Under the pieces are notes generated by a model. It ran no database searches. It was not told the origin of the DNA and was given only the letters and a program-made list of their open reading frames with translations. A program made the position numbers and the translations under genes. This document shows, in pieces, positions 52,109 to 60,453 of a stretch of 64,000 nt of DNA (the first letter of the stretch is position 1; each line of letters begins with the position of its first letter). Source of the DNA: Flectonema sp. DT1601. Its lineage: Eukaryota; Euglenozoa; Diplonemea; Diplonemida; Diplonemidae. The stretch spans positions 186,001 through 250,000 of the forward strand of contig OZ025858.1 of assembly GCA_964019425.1 (NCBI GenBank), in the 5' to 3' direction.

Positions 52109-52464
52109 GCAGACTGCCTGTAACCACGCCTACTGGCCTCGTTTCTTTTTCCCGTCCACATTGCGTGGAAACTCGGGAAATAAAATGCGTTGAAAAATTG
52201 TAAAAGTGGAAAAACAAAGGGAGCAATAATCAGTTCAAAAAAAAAAAAAAAAACAACGCGAAAATGCGAAACACTACAAACCCCGGTTGCCAACACTTTT
52301 ATCCATTCTTATTTAAACAGGTTTTTGACAAACTCGGATTCTATTGGGGAGTTGGAAGGAAAGCTTTGCTACACAGTTGTTAAAGTTGGAAGTTTAATCT
52401 GAATTTTAAGCAATAAGAAAAACTTGTCTTACCTTACTCATCAGTTTGTATCACATAAACAAAA
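52109..52464. other. Spacer between RPS29 copies 2 and 3
   Basis: Holds the two-part hairpin and an A17-like run near 52237-52253; no gene seen. The acceptor before copy 3 is less clear than for copies 1, 2 and 4. Confidence 0.45.
52148..52180 (+). promoter_or_regulatory. Two-part hairpin after RPS29 copy 2
   Basis: TTTCCCG (52148-52154) with CGGGAAA (52174-52180) and inner TCCAC/GTGGA (52155-52159, 52165-52169) around an ATTGC loop, with AACT bulged on the 3' side. GC content makes this the least likely to be chance. Confidence 0.5.
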
Positions 52465-52763
52465 ATGGGTCACCGTGACATCTGGAAGTCTCACCCAAAG
52501 ACTGAGCAGGGTGGAAGATGGTATGTTTTCTTTTTTGTAATCGCTATGGAGTTGAAGTGACTTTTCATGTTCTTCTTTTGAGCCAACCAAAAGAATAACT
52601 GAGAACGGTTCCTTATTCCTAACGAGAACAAGTCATAATACTAACCAACAGCTGCCGTATCTCAGGATCCCGCCACGCTGTCATCCGTAAGTACGGATTA
52701 AACATCGACAGACAGTCCTTCAGAGAGAACGCTGAGATGCTCGGATGGAGAAAGTACAAATAA
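52465..52763 (+). CDS. RPS29: 40S ribosomal protein S29 (uS14), copy 3
   Basis: Exons 52465-52520 and 52652-52763 with a phase-2 intron of 131 nt, the longest in the window (GTATGT...ACTAACCAACAG). It encodes the same 55 residues as the other copies, again with Ser, Asp and Ser at three of the four zinc positions. The intron is unrelated to the others except at the donor and the branch-point-like ACTAAC. A 6-bp hairpin starts 19 nt after the stop. Confidence 0.93.
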
Positions 52764-53086
52764 GCAAGGTACCGAAGAACCGACTGATTATTGTTTTCAG
52801 TCTTTAGCAAGGCCAGTAAGAATTATCAAATTATAATCGTTGCTATTCGTAGCGTATAAAAATACTACTTGTTGGGCATCTTGTTGAGCCTTGCTTCACA
52901 TGTTCATATTGTGTGATATGAGGAAATTAACTCGTTCTTTTGTTTTCTTATATGCAGCACGTCACAATTCAAATGCGTACGACCCTTTGCAAATCCACCT
53001 GTTGTAATTGACTGTATTTATAATAGCTTAATAAATGATATTATATTCCCCTTCACCTCGACAGCTACCCTCTTAATCTCTTAAAA
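52764..53086. other. Spacer between RPS29 copies 3 and 4
   Basis: No gene seen. Ends with CCCCTTCACCTCGACAG (AG at 53064) 22 nt before the ATG of copy 4. Confidence 0.45.
52782..52802 (+). promoter_or_regulatory. Hairpin after RPS29 copy 3
   Basis: GACTGA (52782-52787) and TCAGTC (52797-52802) with a 9-nt loop, 19 nt behind the stop. Confidence 0.35.
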
Positions 53087-53317
53087 ATGGGTCACCGTGA
53101 CATTTGGAAGTCTCACCCAAAGACTGAGCAGGGTGGAAGATGGTATGTATACGCCTCTTTAGTTTATTTATGAAATATGTATTTATAATAAACCAAAACT
53201 AACAGCTGCCGTATCTCAGGATCCCGCCACGCTGTCATCCGTAAGTACGGATTAAACATCGACAGACAGTCCTTCAGAGAGAACGCTGAGATGCTCGGAT
53301 GGAGAAAGTACAAATAA
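53087..53317 (+). CDS. RPS29: 40S ribosomal protein S29 (uS14), copy 4
   Basis: Exons 53087-53142 and 53206-53317, phase-2 intron of 63 nt. The protein is the same 55 residues. The intron differs from that of copy 1 at only about two positions, and the match continues a few bases past the stop (GATCACGGTT), while upstream sequences differ. This points to recent gene conversion or duplication between the outermost copies. The post-stop sequence forms ATCAC/GTGAT (53319-53334). Confidence 0.93.
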
Positions 53318-53318
53318 G

Positions 53319-53334
53319 ATCACGGTTCAGTGAT
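53319..53334 (+). promoter_or_regulatory. Hairpin just after RPS29 copy 4
   Basis: ATCAC/GTGAT with a GGTTCA loop, starting 2 nt behind the stop. Confidence 0.3.
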
Positions 53335-53607
53335 GTGCTTCAAGTCGACAGTTGATACAGATTTCTGAAGTAGTAAAACATAATATTATTTAGAACGACG
53401 TCATCAAATAAAGTAATTTAATAAAAAGTTTAACTTCTGCTGTTAACTGTCGTAGCCACAATCAACTTTATCTTCAAAGACGTGTTTAAATCTACATTTT
53501 TCTACAGCTGGTGATGGTACACAAATGTTGTTGGCGGCTGATATCTTTTTAATTGTTAGTTTGAAAAAAAAAAAAAAAACCTTAATTCATCTCTCAGGTA
53601 ACATTAA

Positions 53608-54984
53608 ATGGTTGTTTCGGTCGACCTCCGCGGCGCAGTTGCTTCGCTTCGCAATGATTCAGTTGCAGCCAGAGGAATGAAAGTCCGACCGGGACCCCCT
53701 GCTGCTGGAGTACGAGCTCATCAATCACAAGAACTTCCAATAATATCCTGTACTAAGAGGAGAGTAAGTCCTGGTAGACCACCATCAGGTTTAGGTGGTG
53801 CTGGTTTTGTAGCAAATGGTGGTCAAATAAGAACGAGAAGTGAGTCTCCAATTGGATCAAAAAGATGTAATTTTGCCAGCAGCTCATCATTAAGAAGAAG
53901 TGAATTCATGGGATCAGGACTTACTGAAAGAAGTTCATTACCAACACCAAGAGGAAGAAGGAGATCAACAGAAAGTCCTTCATCAGATAGATGTGAACTA
54001 TTTGGTGCTGGAGTGATGAAGAAATCAAACTACGGAAGTCACATTGGAAGTACCTCCTCAGTCAGATCACCTTCACCAAAAGGAGGACGCTCATACAGCA
54101 ATAACAGTATTGGTGTAGCTTCATCAATACATCCTAATCCTAAAGATAAAACACAACCTTTATACCTTCCAATTGGAGGTCAAATGCCAGCATCTCCAAG
54201 TCGACGTGGACCTGGTAGAATGAGATCAGCAAGTCCATACTCTGAGAGAGGTGGTCAGTCGATTTTATCATTCGATCCGAGCCATCCTACTTCTAATTAT
54301 AAATCAGGTTTAAGAAGATCTAATTCTGTTGGTGATCATGGGAATGTAATAAGTTGTAGAAATTACATTCAACGAACTCCAGAGAGAAGAAAACGTTCTT
54401 TATCAACACTAAGTAAGCCTATTAACGGATTACCACCAACTCATGCTCTTGTTGGTGGTCGAAGTGAAGAGAGATTTGGACAATCTCAAACCCAATGGAG
54501 GTCGGGTTCAAAAACAATTCCTGTACCAAGAAAGAGATCTCGAACTCCAATACACATCCCGTCAAGTAGATCTTCGAGTGAGAAGCCGAGGGGTAGGATG
54601 ACTATTCAACCAAAGTGTTCAGAAGATGGGATTATATTATCACTTCATCATCGTGGAGTCTCTCGTTCACACACACCAAATGATAGAATGTACTCAATTA
54701 CTGCACCAGAACCAGTTCGTCCTTCTGCTATTTCACGTCGTAGAAATCGTGAGTACGAACTCGGAGAGATTGGATCTTCTGGTCGAGTCGCTCATATTCG
54801 CAGTCCAAGTGGTCATCATTTTAGTGATCATGGAGGTGATTATAAGTACATTAAACCTACTACAGGACGACGATATATCGATTTCACACCATCTGAATAC
54901 ATCCCAAAGAGGTGTACCAGAGGATTGGGTGAACACTACGGAATTCATGGTGACAGCAGTAGAAATATAATCGCATGGAGGTAA
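53608..54984 (+). CDS. Basic Ser/Arg/Pro/Gly-rich protein, 458 aa, unknown
   Basis: A low-complexity, strongly basic protein rich in RS, SP and GR dipeptides (SPGRPPSGLGG, RRRSTESPSSDR, PSRRGPGRMRSASPYSERGG). Repeated short motifs of the type RSxSPxG occur about every 30-40 residues. No folded domain is evident; the C-terminus (GRRYIDFTPSEYIPKR) is somewhat more ordered. Such composition fits microtubule-binding, RNA-binding or heavily phosphorylated scaffold proteins; I cannot choose. The ATG at 53608 lies 10 nt behind TCATCTCTCAG. The stop is inside a small hairpin (54984-54998). Confidence 0.65.
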   Translation: MVVSVDLRGAVASLRNDSVAARGMKVRPGPPAAGVRAHQSQELPIISCTKRRVSPGRPPSGLGGAGFVANGGQIRTRSESPIGSKRCNFASSSSLRRSEFMGSGLTERSSLPTPRGRRRSTESPSSDRCELFGAGVMKKSNYGSHIGSTSSVRSPSPKGGRSYSNNSIGVASSIHPNPKDKTQPLYLPIGGQMPASPSRRGPGRMRSASPYSERGGQSILSFDPSHPTSNYKSGLRRSNSVGDHGNVISCRNYIQRTPERRKRSLSTLSKPINGLPPTHALVGGRSEERFGQSQTQWRSGSKTIPVPRKRSRTPIHIPSSRSSSEKPRGRMTIQPKCSEDGIILSLHHRGVSRSHTPNDRMYSITAPEPVRPSAISRRRNREYELGEIGSSGRVAHIRSPSGHHFSDHGGDYKYIKPTTGRRYIDFTPSEYIPKRCTRGLGEHYGIHGDSSRNIIAWR

Positions 54985-54998
54985 AGTAATTTTTACTT
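54984..54998 (+). promoter_or_regulatory. Hairpin at the stop of the Ser/Arg-rich gene
   Basis: AAGTAA (54984-54989) and TTACTT (54993-54998) with a TTT loop; the first base is the last base of the stop codon. Confidence 0.35.
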
Positions 54999-55421
54999 GG
55001 TTAGATGAAAAAAATACTGAAAATTCTTCCTCCCCGGACGATATAGATATTATTCTTTTTAATTGTACACTTTTCCCCCCCTCCACTTCTTAATATTATT
55101 CTGGTGAGTCTTTTGTTTATATTTGTACATTTTGTTTATTGTTTGCTATTTAAAAATCCCGATTCATTGTAAATCTCTATTTTTTTTTTTTCCCTTCTTC
55201 CCTTTCTCAACAATATGAATCTGTCAAATTTAACAACCTTGTCAGATTTCTATTAATTGTATACACTTATGCTTATGCATGTTTGTTACTTCTTCTTAAA
55301 TATTTTCATTTTGGTAATTTAGAATTCAATCAGAAAAAAAAGCAACCATAACATGTAAGAAGTATTGTTATTTTAGTTTCATTCGTTAGTAGCCATTAAA
55401 CTCATATTTTCAACAGGAGGG
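54985..55421. other. Intergenic, no gene seen
   Basis: Pyrimidine-rich patches near 55070-55090 and 55180-55207. CATATTTTCAACAG (AG at 55416) lies 5 nt before the next ATG. Confidence 0.45.
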
Positions 55422-55997
55422 ATGTGGCGTTGTGATGTGCAGTGGGAAGTTGAATCAGATATAAAAAACTCACTCTGCGCAAAGCTAAAGACGAGTAACA
55501 CATCTTCAGATGAGGAAAGCTTGAATGCAGTACAAGAAAAAATAAAAAAAGCAAAACACCACATCCAACAACATAACTTAGAAATTCGTGAGATTGAGAA
55601 ACAGCGACACCAACAAGAATTAGAACAAATGAAAACAAAGTCTAAAGATCCATTAAGAAGACAGAAAGTAAAAGACTACAACAGGCTGCTGTGGGATATT
55701 TGTTCTAAGAAAGAGGTCGAAAACGACAAACAAAAACTTGCTCGTAAAATACAAGCACGTAAATGTTTTGATCACCATCGCAGGAAGGAGATCATTACCA
55801 AAGCTCACCAAGAGGTTAGTCTCAAAATTGAGAAAGAGTCAAAGAAAATATCTCTTCAGGCAGATGTCCTCCGCAATCGGTTGGGTCCGTTGATTCCAAA
55901 ACGCCGACACTGCCACTCAAAGAATAAGTGTTCATATAGAGGATCTCAAATCCTTCCTTGGGAAATGAATGAGATAGCGTACTCTCGTTGTCGATAA
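55422..55997 (+). CDS. LLW/LPWE-motif protein A, 191 aa, novel tandem paralog
   Basis: A charged, mostly helical protein of unknown function, paralogous to the next gene. Shared features in order: an N-terminal MWRCDVQWEVES; a long Lys/Glu helix; VKDYNRLLWDICSK at about residues 84-97; RKCFDHHRRKEIITKAHQEV; SLQADVLRNRLGPLIPKRRHCHSKNK; and the ending YRGSQILPWEMNEIAYS. The Cys/His-containing segment RRHCHSKNKCS might bind metal, but the spacing fits no known finger. It follows CAACAG by 5 nt. Confidence 0.7.
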   Translation: MWRCDVQWEVESDIKNSLCAKLKTSNTSSDEESLNAVQEKIKKAKHHIQQHNLEIREIEKQRHQQELEQMKTKSKDPLRRQKVKDYNRLLWDICSKKEVENDKQKLARKIQARKCFDHHRRKEIITKAHQEVSLKIEKESKKISLQADVLRNRLGPLIPKRRHCHSKNKCSYRGSQILPWEMNEIAYSRCR

Positions 55998-56445
55998 TAA
56001 CATTACGAACCCCTTCTTGAGTTTGCGTCACATGATGGATGTACTTTATTCATTAAGCTCTTTTTTCCCCTCTTTTTTTTGTTCTTCTTGCACTTATTTT
56101 ATCTGTAGTCCGCAGGTAGAGCCAATTTTTTTATTTTTATGTCTCTCTTTTGTCAAGAAAGTACTATAAAAAAATATTAAAAAAATTCGTCAGCAATTTT
56201 TTCTTGATGAAACTCTTTTGTCCTTTTATGATATCGAAGTAATCCGAAGTACTGTTTAAGAAGAGTTGACAACTTACTGAAAACCTTTTATAATAATATT
56301 ATATCCCTTTTGAGGTTGGCTTATCCAATATTCATAAACTGGATATAGTTACAGCTGCTGCAGGTGACTAACCCGCCCTGCGTTCTTCTATTTGATTTAT
56401 GGGCGAAATAACAACGATACTTCTCACAGCGAATAGTAGCAACAG
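55998..56445. other. Intergenic between the two paralogs
   Basis: AT-rich, no gene. CTTCTCACAG (AG at about 56430) and GCAACAG directly before the ATG are acceptor candidates. Confidence 0.45.
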
Positions 56446-57312
56446 ATGTGGGGACGTGATTCTGAGTGGGAGACGGAGACCCTTCAAGAGGAGTCATCGT
56501 GTGATTCATTTTGTGATGTTGTTAATTTGTCAACGTATGCCTTGCATACTATAATAAGCAGGGTAGCGAATCATGTAGAAGAGGAAGAAGAAGAACAAGA
56601 AGTGCTATCCACAGCCAGTGAACAACCAACACCAACACCAACAACTGCAGAAGTACTCAGCGATGAAGAAACTGCCAGACAAGAGAAGATACAAGCTGCT
56701 AGGGAATCAATCATAAAGCAAAACAAAAAAGGAAGACTTTGTGAAGAGGAAAGGTTTAAACGAGAATTCCAACAAAGACAAATTCAAACCAGCAAATCCA
56801 GAAAACCCAAAATTGTAGAATACGAAGCTCTTCTCTGGGAGCTTTGTCCCAAAACCAAAATCTGCAGCACAGCAGAATTAGACGAGAAAAGGATGGAGGC
56901 ACACGCACGCTTTGACAAAGCCATGAGGTTACAAAGAATGAAAAAAACCCGCCAAGAATTAAAACAAAAACCAGAGCCTTCACTGAATGCAGACACACTC
57001 CGCAAGTATATCCTCCCTTTTGCATCATGGCCTCGTCGTAATTGCCACCAGAAGAATAGGGCCCACTTAAAGGGAAGTGCAATCTTACCATGGGAAATCA
57101 ATGACCGCAGTTGGGTAACGAAGGGATACAAAAAGTCCAGAGCAGGTGACCCTGTGTGTGTTTTCCGTGAAAGGAAAAACAAACACTACCGTGGTAACCA
57201 TCAAAGTTACACTACTCCCATACGCCAGAGTAATATCGAAATAAATAAGTCTGTCAATATGAACTCCGGGTTTTCGGTTGCAAAGTCATATGCTTCAGTT
57301 TTATGCTCATAG
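56446..57312 (+). CDS. LLW/LPWE-motif protein B, 288 aa, novel tandem paralog
   Basis: Paralog of the upstream gene on the same strand. It starts MWGRDSEWETET, matching MWRCDVQWEVES; has an acidic insert (VEEEEEEQEVLS) and Pro/Thr run; then IVEYEALLWELCPK (against VKDYNRLLWDICSK), a helix with ARFDKAMRLQRMKKTRQEL, SLNADTLRKYILPFASWPRRNCHQKNR (against SLQADVLRNRLGPLIPKRRHCHSKNK), and HLKGSAILPWEINDRSW (against YRGSQILPWEMNEIAYS). After that it has a unique tail of about 80 residues. Order and spacing of the shared blocks show duplication followed by strong divergence. Function unknown. Confidence 0.7.
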   Translation: MWGRDSEWETETLQEESSCDSFCDVVNLSTYALHTIISRVANHVEEEEEEQEVLSTASEQPTPTPTTAEVLSDEETARQEKIQAARESIIKQNKKGRLCEEERFKREFQQRQIQTSKSRKPKIVEYEALLWELCPKTKICSTAELDEKRMEAHARFDKAMRLQRMKKTRQELKQKPEPSLNADTLRKYILPFASWPRRNCHQKNRAHLKGSAILPWEINDRSWVTKGYKKSRAGDPVCVFRERKNKHYRGNHQSYTTPIRQSNIEINKSVNMNSGFSVAKSYASVLCS

Positions 57313-57673
57313 AACATCCGCGATCAGTTTTTTTTTATTTAAATATTATTGCTTTTCTATTTTTACATTACTTTCTACTGATTAATTATCTACACTTTTC
57401 TTCGAGTGGATAAATAGTACGTTTTTGAATCACTTCTTTTTATGAATAAGGTAGCAGCTGTGCGCACAAGTAGCTGTTGTTTATCACTTTCATCTTCTGT
57501 TCTTTTTTTTTGAAGAAGTAAGTTTCTTTTTTCATTCTCTCATAGTCTTCCTGGGAGGGCGGGGGGGTCGGGCTCTCTCTTCGTTGAAAAGCGAGGTTTG
57601 GCAATTTCACCCCCCGCAGCGGAAGTTACTTTTTTTTAAATTTTTATTATATTCTTTTTACATTATACGATTC

Positions 57674-57704
<31 letters not shown>

Positions 57705-58010
57705 TTCGTAAATTACATTTGATTGCCTTCCTCCATACTGATCTTTCTGTCGCACATACCTGTTACAATTGTCGTCAAAAGAGTCTACGTTGCTAAATAG
57801 TTGTACCTTGAGAAGGCTTCAAGCAATACTCTAACACTGATGAAAGTAATTAGTTCTAACCTATCTTGTGCTTTGACATTTTTTGTTGTGTAATAAAGCA
57901 CAGTTCTCGTACTTGTTTTTAGCGTTTTGGAATGTGAAATGCTTTTATTGACCAATCGTAAAATAAATTATTTCTTTTTTTTTTATTATTTCTTAATTCT
58001 AATAAGAATC
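57313..58010. other. Intergenic, no gene seen
   Basis: Contains a G-rich patch (GGGAGGGCGGGGGGGTCGGG, near 57554-57573), rare in this AT-rich window, and an A27-like run at about 57675-57701. No acceptor-like signal stands out before the next ATG. Confidence 0.45.
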
Positions 58011-58922
58011 ATGACGCTGCAACTGGTAGTTACATCGCTATCAGGAGAGAATTTATCATTTTCGATTTCTATTTTGACAACTGTTAGTGAACTCAAGCAG
58101 GAAATAAAAATAGAATTGGGAATTAAAAAAAAAAAATTCAATTTAAGATACGAAGGAGATGAACTGTCAAACACTAAAAGAATAGTGGAATACGGTGTTA
58201 GTGATGGTGATAATCTTATTATGGTAACATCAAGTTATGCAGAGGCCTTGAACTTGTTGAAAGAAAGAGGAATACCTGCCAGTGGAAAATCGTTAATAGA
58301 CAACGCAACCGAAGGTAACAATGAAATAGTTGAAAATTTGCTTTTAGCAGGGGTTCCTGTTGATGTTTGCAGTGATGATAATAATGGTGCTATTCACGTA
58401 GCGATCGCATACAGTCATCTATCAACATTAAAGCTTCTCGTAAAATACGGCAGTGACATTGACATCGCAGACTCAGTAGGTTGTACGCCGCTAATGTACG
58501 CAGCTGCGTACAGTTCACAAGATTGTCTTTTATATTTGATTTCTCTCGGAGCGGATATGCACGCGATGGATCCCAACTCTAACTACAGAGCTATTCATTT
58601 ATCCCAAACAAGTTCTATTGAAACGTTACTAAAACATGGTGCGGAAGTTGATTGTCGAGACGTTAATAATCAAACGCCTCTATTGCAGTCAGCTGGCTGT
58701 CAATTTTCCGTTCTCTCTATTCCAATTCTTCTCAAATATGGAGCTGATATTTCCGCTACAAACAAAAGGGGACAGAATTCATTGGCGGTGGGAGCTGATG
58801 CGGGAATACTACTCGCCGTGAAACAGTTGCTTAAAGTTTGTGATACTAATATTATAAACCACCGTGACAAGCTTGGAAAGAATGCTCTAATGTATATCAT
58901 CGAGAGACAAATATGTGATTGA
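58011..58922 (+). CDS. Ubiquitin-like plus ankyrin-repeat protein
   Basis: A 303-residue protein. Residues 1-73 form a ubiquitin-like domain (MTLQLVVTSLSGENLSFSI, then LKQEIKIELGI, FNLRYEGDEL and VEYGVSDGDNLIMV). Residues 95-300 form about six ankyrin repeats (IDNATEGNNEIVENLLLAGVPVD, GAIHVAIAYSHLSTLKLLVKYGSDID, CTPLMYAAAYSSQDCLLYLISLGAD and so on). There is no C-terminal diglycine, so the ubiquitin-like part is a fused domain rather than a modifier. Partners of the proteasome or p97 often have this plan; the specific role is unknown. The ATG at 58011 starts the ubiquitin-like strand; the frame upstream would add a Phe-rich stretch. Confidence 0.75.
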   Translation: MTLQLVVTSLSGENLSFSISILTTVSELKQEIKIELGIKKKKFNLRYEGDELSNTKRIVEYGVSDGDNLIMVTSSYAEALNLLKERGIPASGKSLIDNATEGNNEIVENLLLAGVPVDVCSDDNNGAIHVAIAYSHLSTLKLLVKYGSDIDIADSVGCTPLMYAAAYSSQDCLLYLISLGADMHAMDPNSNYRAIHLSQTSSIETLLKHGAEVDCRDVNNQTPLLQSAGCQFSVLSIPILLKYGADISATNKRGQNSLAVGADAGILLAVKQLLKVCDTNIINHRDKLGKNALMYIIERQICD

Positions 58923-59144
58923 TTTTACTCTCTCTCTCTCTCCTTTATACTAAGACAGCCTAATGTACGCTTGTTGGGTTGATTTACTTGTTGATTACGA
59001 TTACCCTCACTAACCCTCTACGATACGGATTTATCTCATAAGGAAAAATAAAATTAAATTGAGAAATAGAATGGTCATAAAAAATTTTGTTTTAATCTCC
59101 CCCCTGACAGAAAAAAATATAATAATAAATAACTGATTTTGAAC

Positions 59145-60188
59145 ATGTCACTTACTCTACTTCTAAAAACTTGCATTGCTGCTTGTAGGGACATCAAGCC
59201 AGTAGTACACAAGTTATATAATCTGATTGATAACACTACGAGTATGGAAAAAGCAGATAAATCGATATTCACTGTCGCTGACGGTCTTGTCCAACACTTG
59301 TTAGCAGACAAACTCTTTGCAAACACAAAGATGAACATTGTTGGGGAAGAAGATGTTGTCGTCAACATAGAGACAGAACCTTTCACTGTTGGAGGATTAA
59401 AGATTCCTGCTTCGGTAATGAGTGACGTTACTACTTTAAATGAAAAAATGAATTTGCATGCAGCTTCCCTTGCAGCGAATGATTACAAAGACATTACTGC
59501 CTTCATTGATCCTATTGACGGAACTCGTGAATTCTCAACTGGAAAGGGAGAGCAATGTACCATATGTATTGGGTTTGCTCGCGATGGTCATCCAGTGGCA
59601 GGTGTTGTCTTCCGACCTTGTACATCAGAAATGAGTTATGCTGCCGGGTGCGCATCCGAATCGTTTTTCGAGATGGTTCCAACCCAGGAGATAAAACCAC
59701 TCCCACTAACCCACTCACTTCTAACTACTAATGGTAGTATTAGTCCATTCATGGAGTTATACTTAAAGCGTTCAGGAGCAGAAAGGATTAGAACAGGAGG
59801 TGCGGGGAATAAAGCTCTCCGTCTACTTGAAGGTAGTGGCTCTCTTTACTTCCAAGACCGAGGTCTCAGCAGATGGGACACTTGTGCTGCACAAGCAGTC
59901 CTTGAAGCTAACGGTGGTTGCTTAGTGAAATTACAATCAGTTATTGACAATGGAATGCCTTCGGGATATAACTACATCAAGTCTGACACTAACAGTGATC
60001 CAAACCCAAAGGCTAACTACACACCTTATAATAGTAAGTCTACTGATGATGGTGAAAAGATATTTAACCCTTATAGCAATCTCTGTGGGTTATATGCTCT
60101 ACCAAGAAAGGTTAGTCAAGATGAAAACAAGCAACTCGTAAGTCTTTTACAAGAAGTAGCTACAGAAGTACCTGCTGCCTATGATTGA
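59145..60188 (+). CDS. Inositol monophosphatase-family phosphatase, BPNT1-like
   Basis: A 347-residue member of the lithium-sensitive Mg-dependent phosphatase family. VGEED (about residues 65-69) and FIDPIDGTREFSTG (about 121-134) supply the metal ligands, and RWDTCAAQAVL (about 243) the last Asp. A helix with KSIFTVADGLVQHLL precedes them. The GTREF variant (rather than GTxNF) and overall length fit 3'(2'),5'-bisphosphate nucleotidase (BPNT1/Hal2), which hydrolyses PAP to AMP; inositol polyphosphate 1-phosphatase is the alternative. The ATG at 59145 follows CCCCCTGACAG by about 34 nt; a TTG two codons earlier is ignored. A 7-bp hairpin lies 31 nt after the stop. Confidence 0.85.
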   Translation: MSLTLLLKTCIAACRDIKPVVHKLYNLIDNTTSMEKADKSIFTVADGLVQHLLADKLFANTKMNIVGEEDVVVNIETEPFTVGGLKIPASVMSDVTTLNEKMNLHAASLAANDYKDITAFIDPIDGTREFSTGKGEQCTICIGFARDGHPVAGVVFRPCTSEMSYAAGCASESFFEMVPTQEIKPLPLTHSLLTTNGSISPFMELYLKRSGAERIRTGGAGNKALRLLEGSGSLYFQDRGLSRWDTCAAQAVLEANGGCLVKLQSVIDNGMPSGYNYIKSDTNSDPNPKANYTPYNSKSTDDGEKIFNPYSNLCGLYALPRKVSQDENKQLVSLLQEVATEVPAAYD

Positions 60189-60218
60189 CTAGGAGAGTCA
60201 GTTTCTAAATTATGAATT

Positions 60219-60235
60219 TGATTCAATGTGAATCA
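60219..60235 (+). promoter_or_regulatory. 7-bp hairpin after the BPNT1-like gene
   Basis: TGATTCA (60219-60225), ATG loop, TGAATCA (60229-60235), 31 nt behind the stop. Confidence 0.45.
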
Positions 60236-60453
60236 GTTTTATTATTTTCTTCTGTACGAATGAGGCAAAAACTTAATTAACCCGAGCGAAATTTTGCTTT
60301 TTTTTCTTCTTTTTTTGGGGATGGCGGCTTCTACTTACTTACTCCAGGGCTACTGAATTAGCGTAAAGAAAACACAAACTACTGACCAGGTATCGTTAAT
60401 AATGTTATTTTTACTTTCCCATATCCAGTTTATATAAATTTATTAACCTAAAT

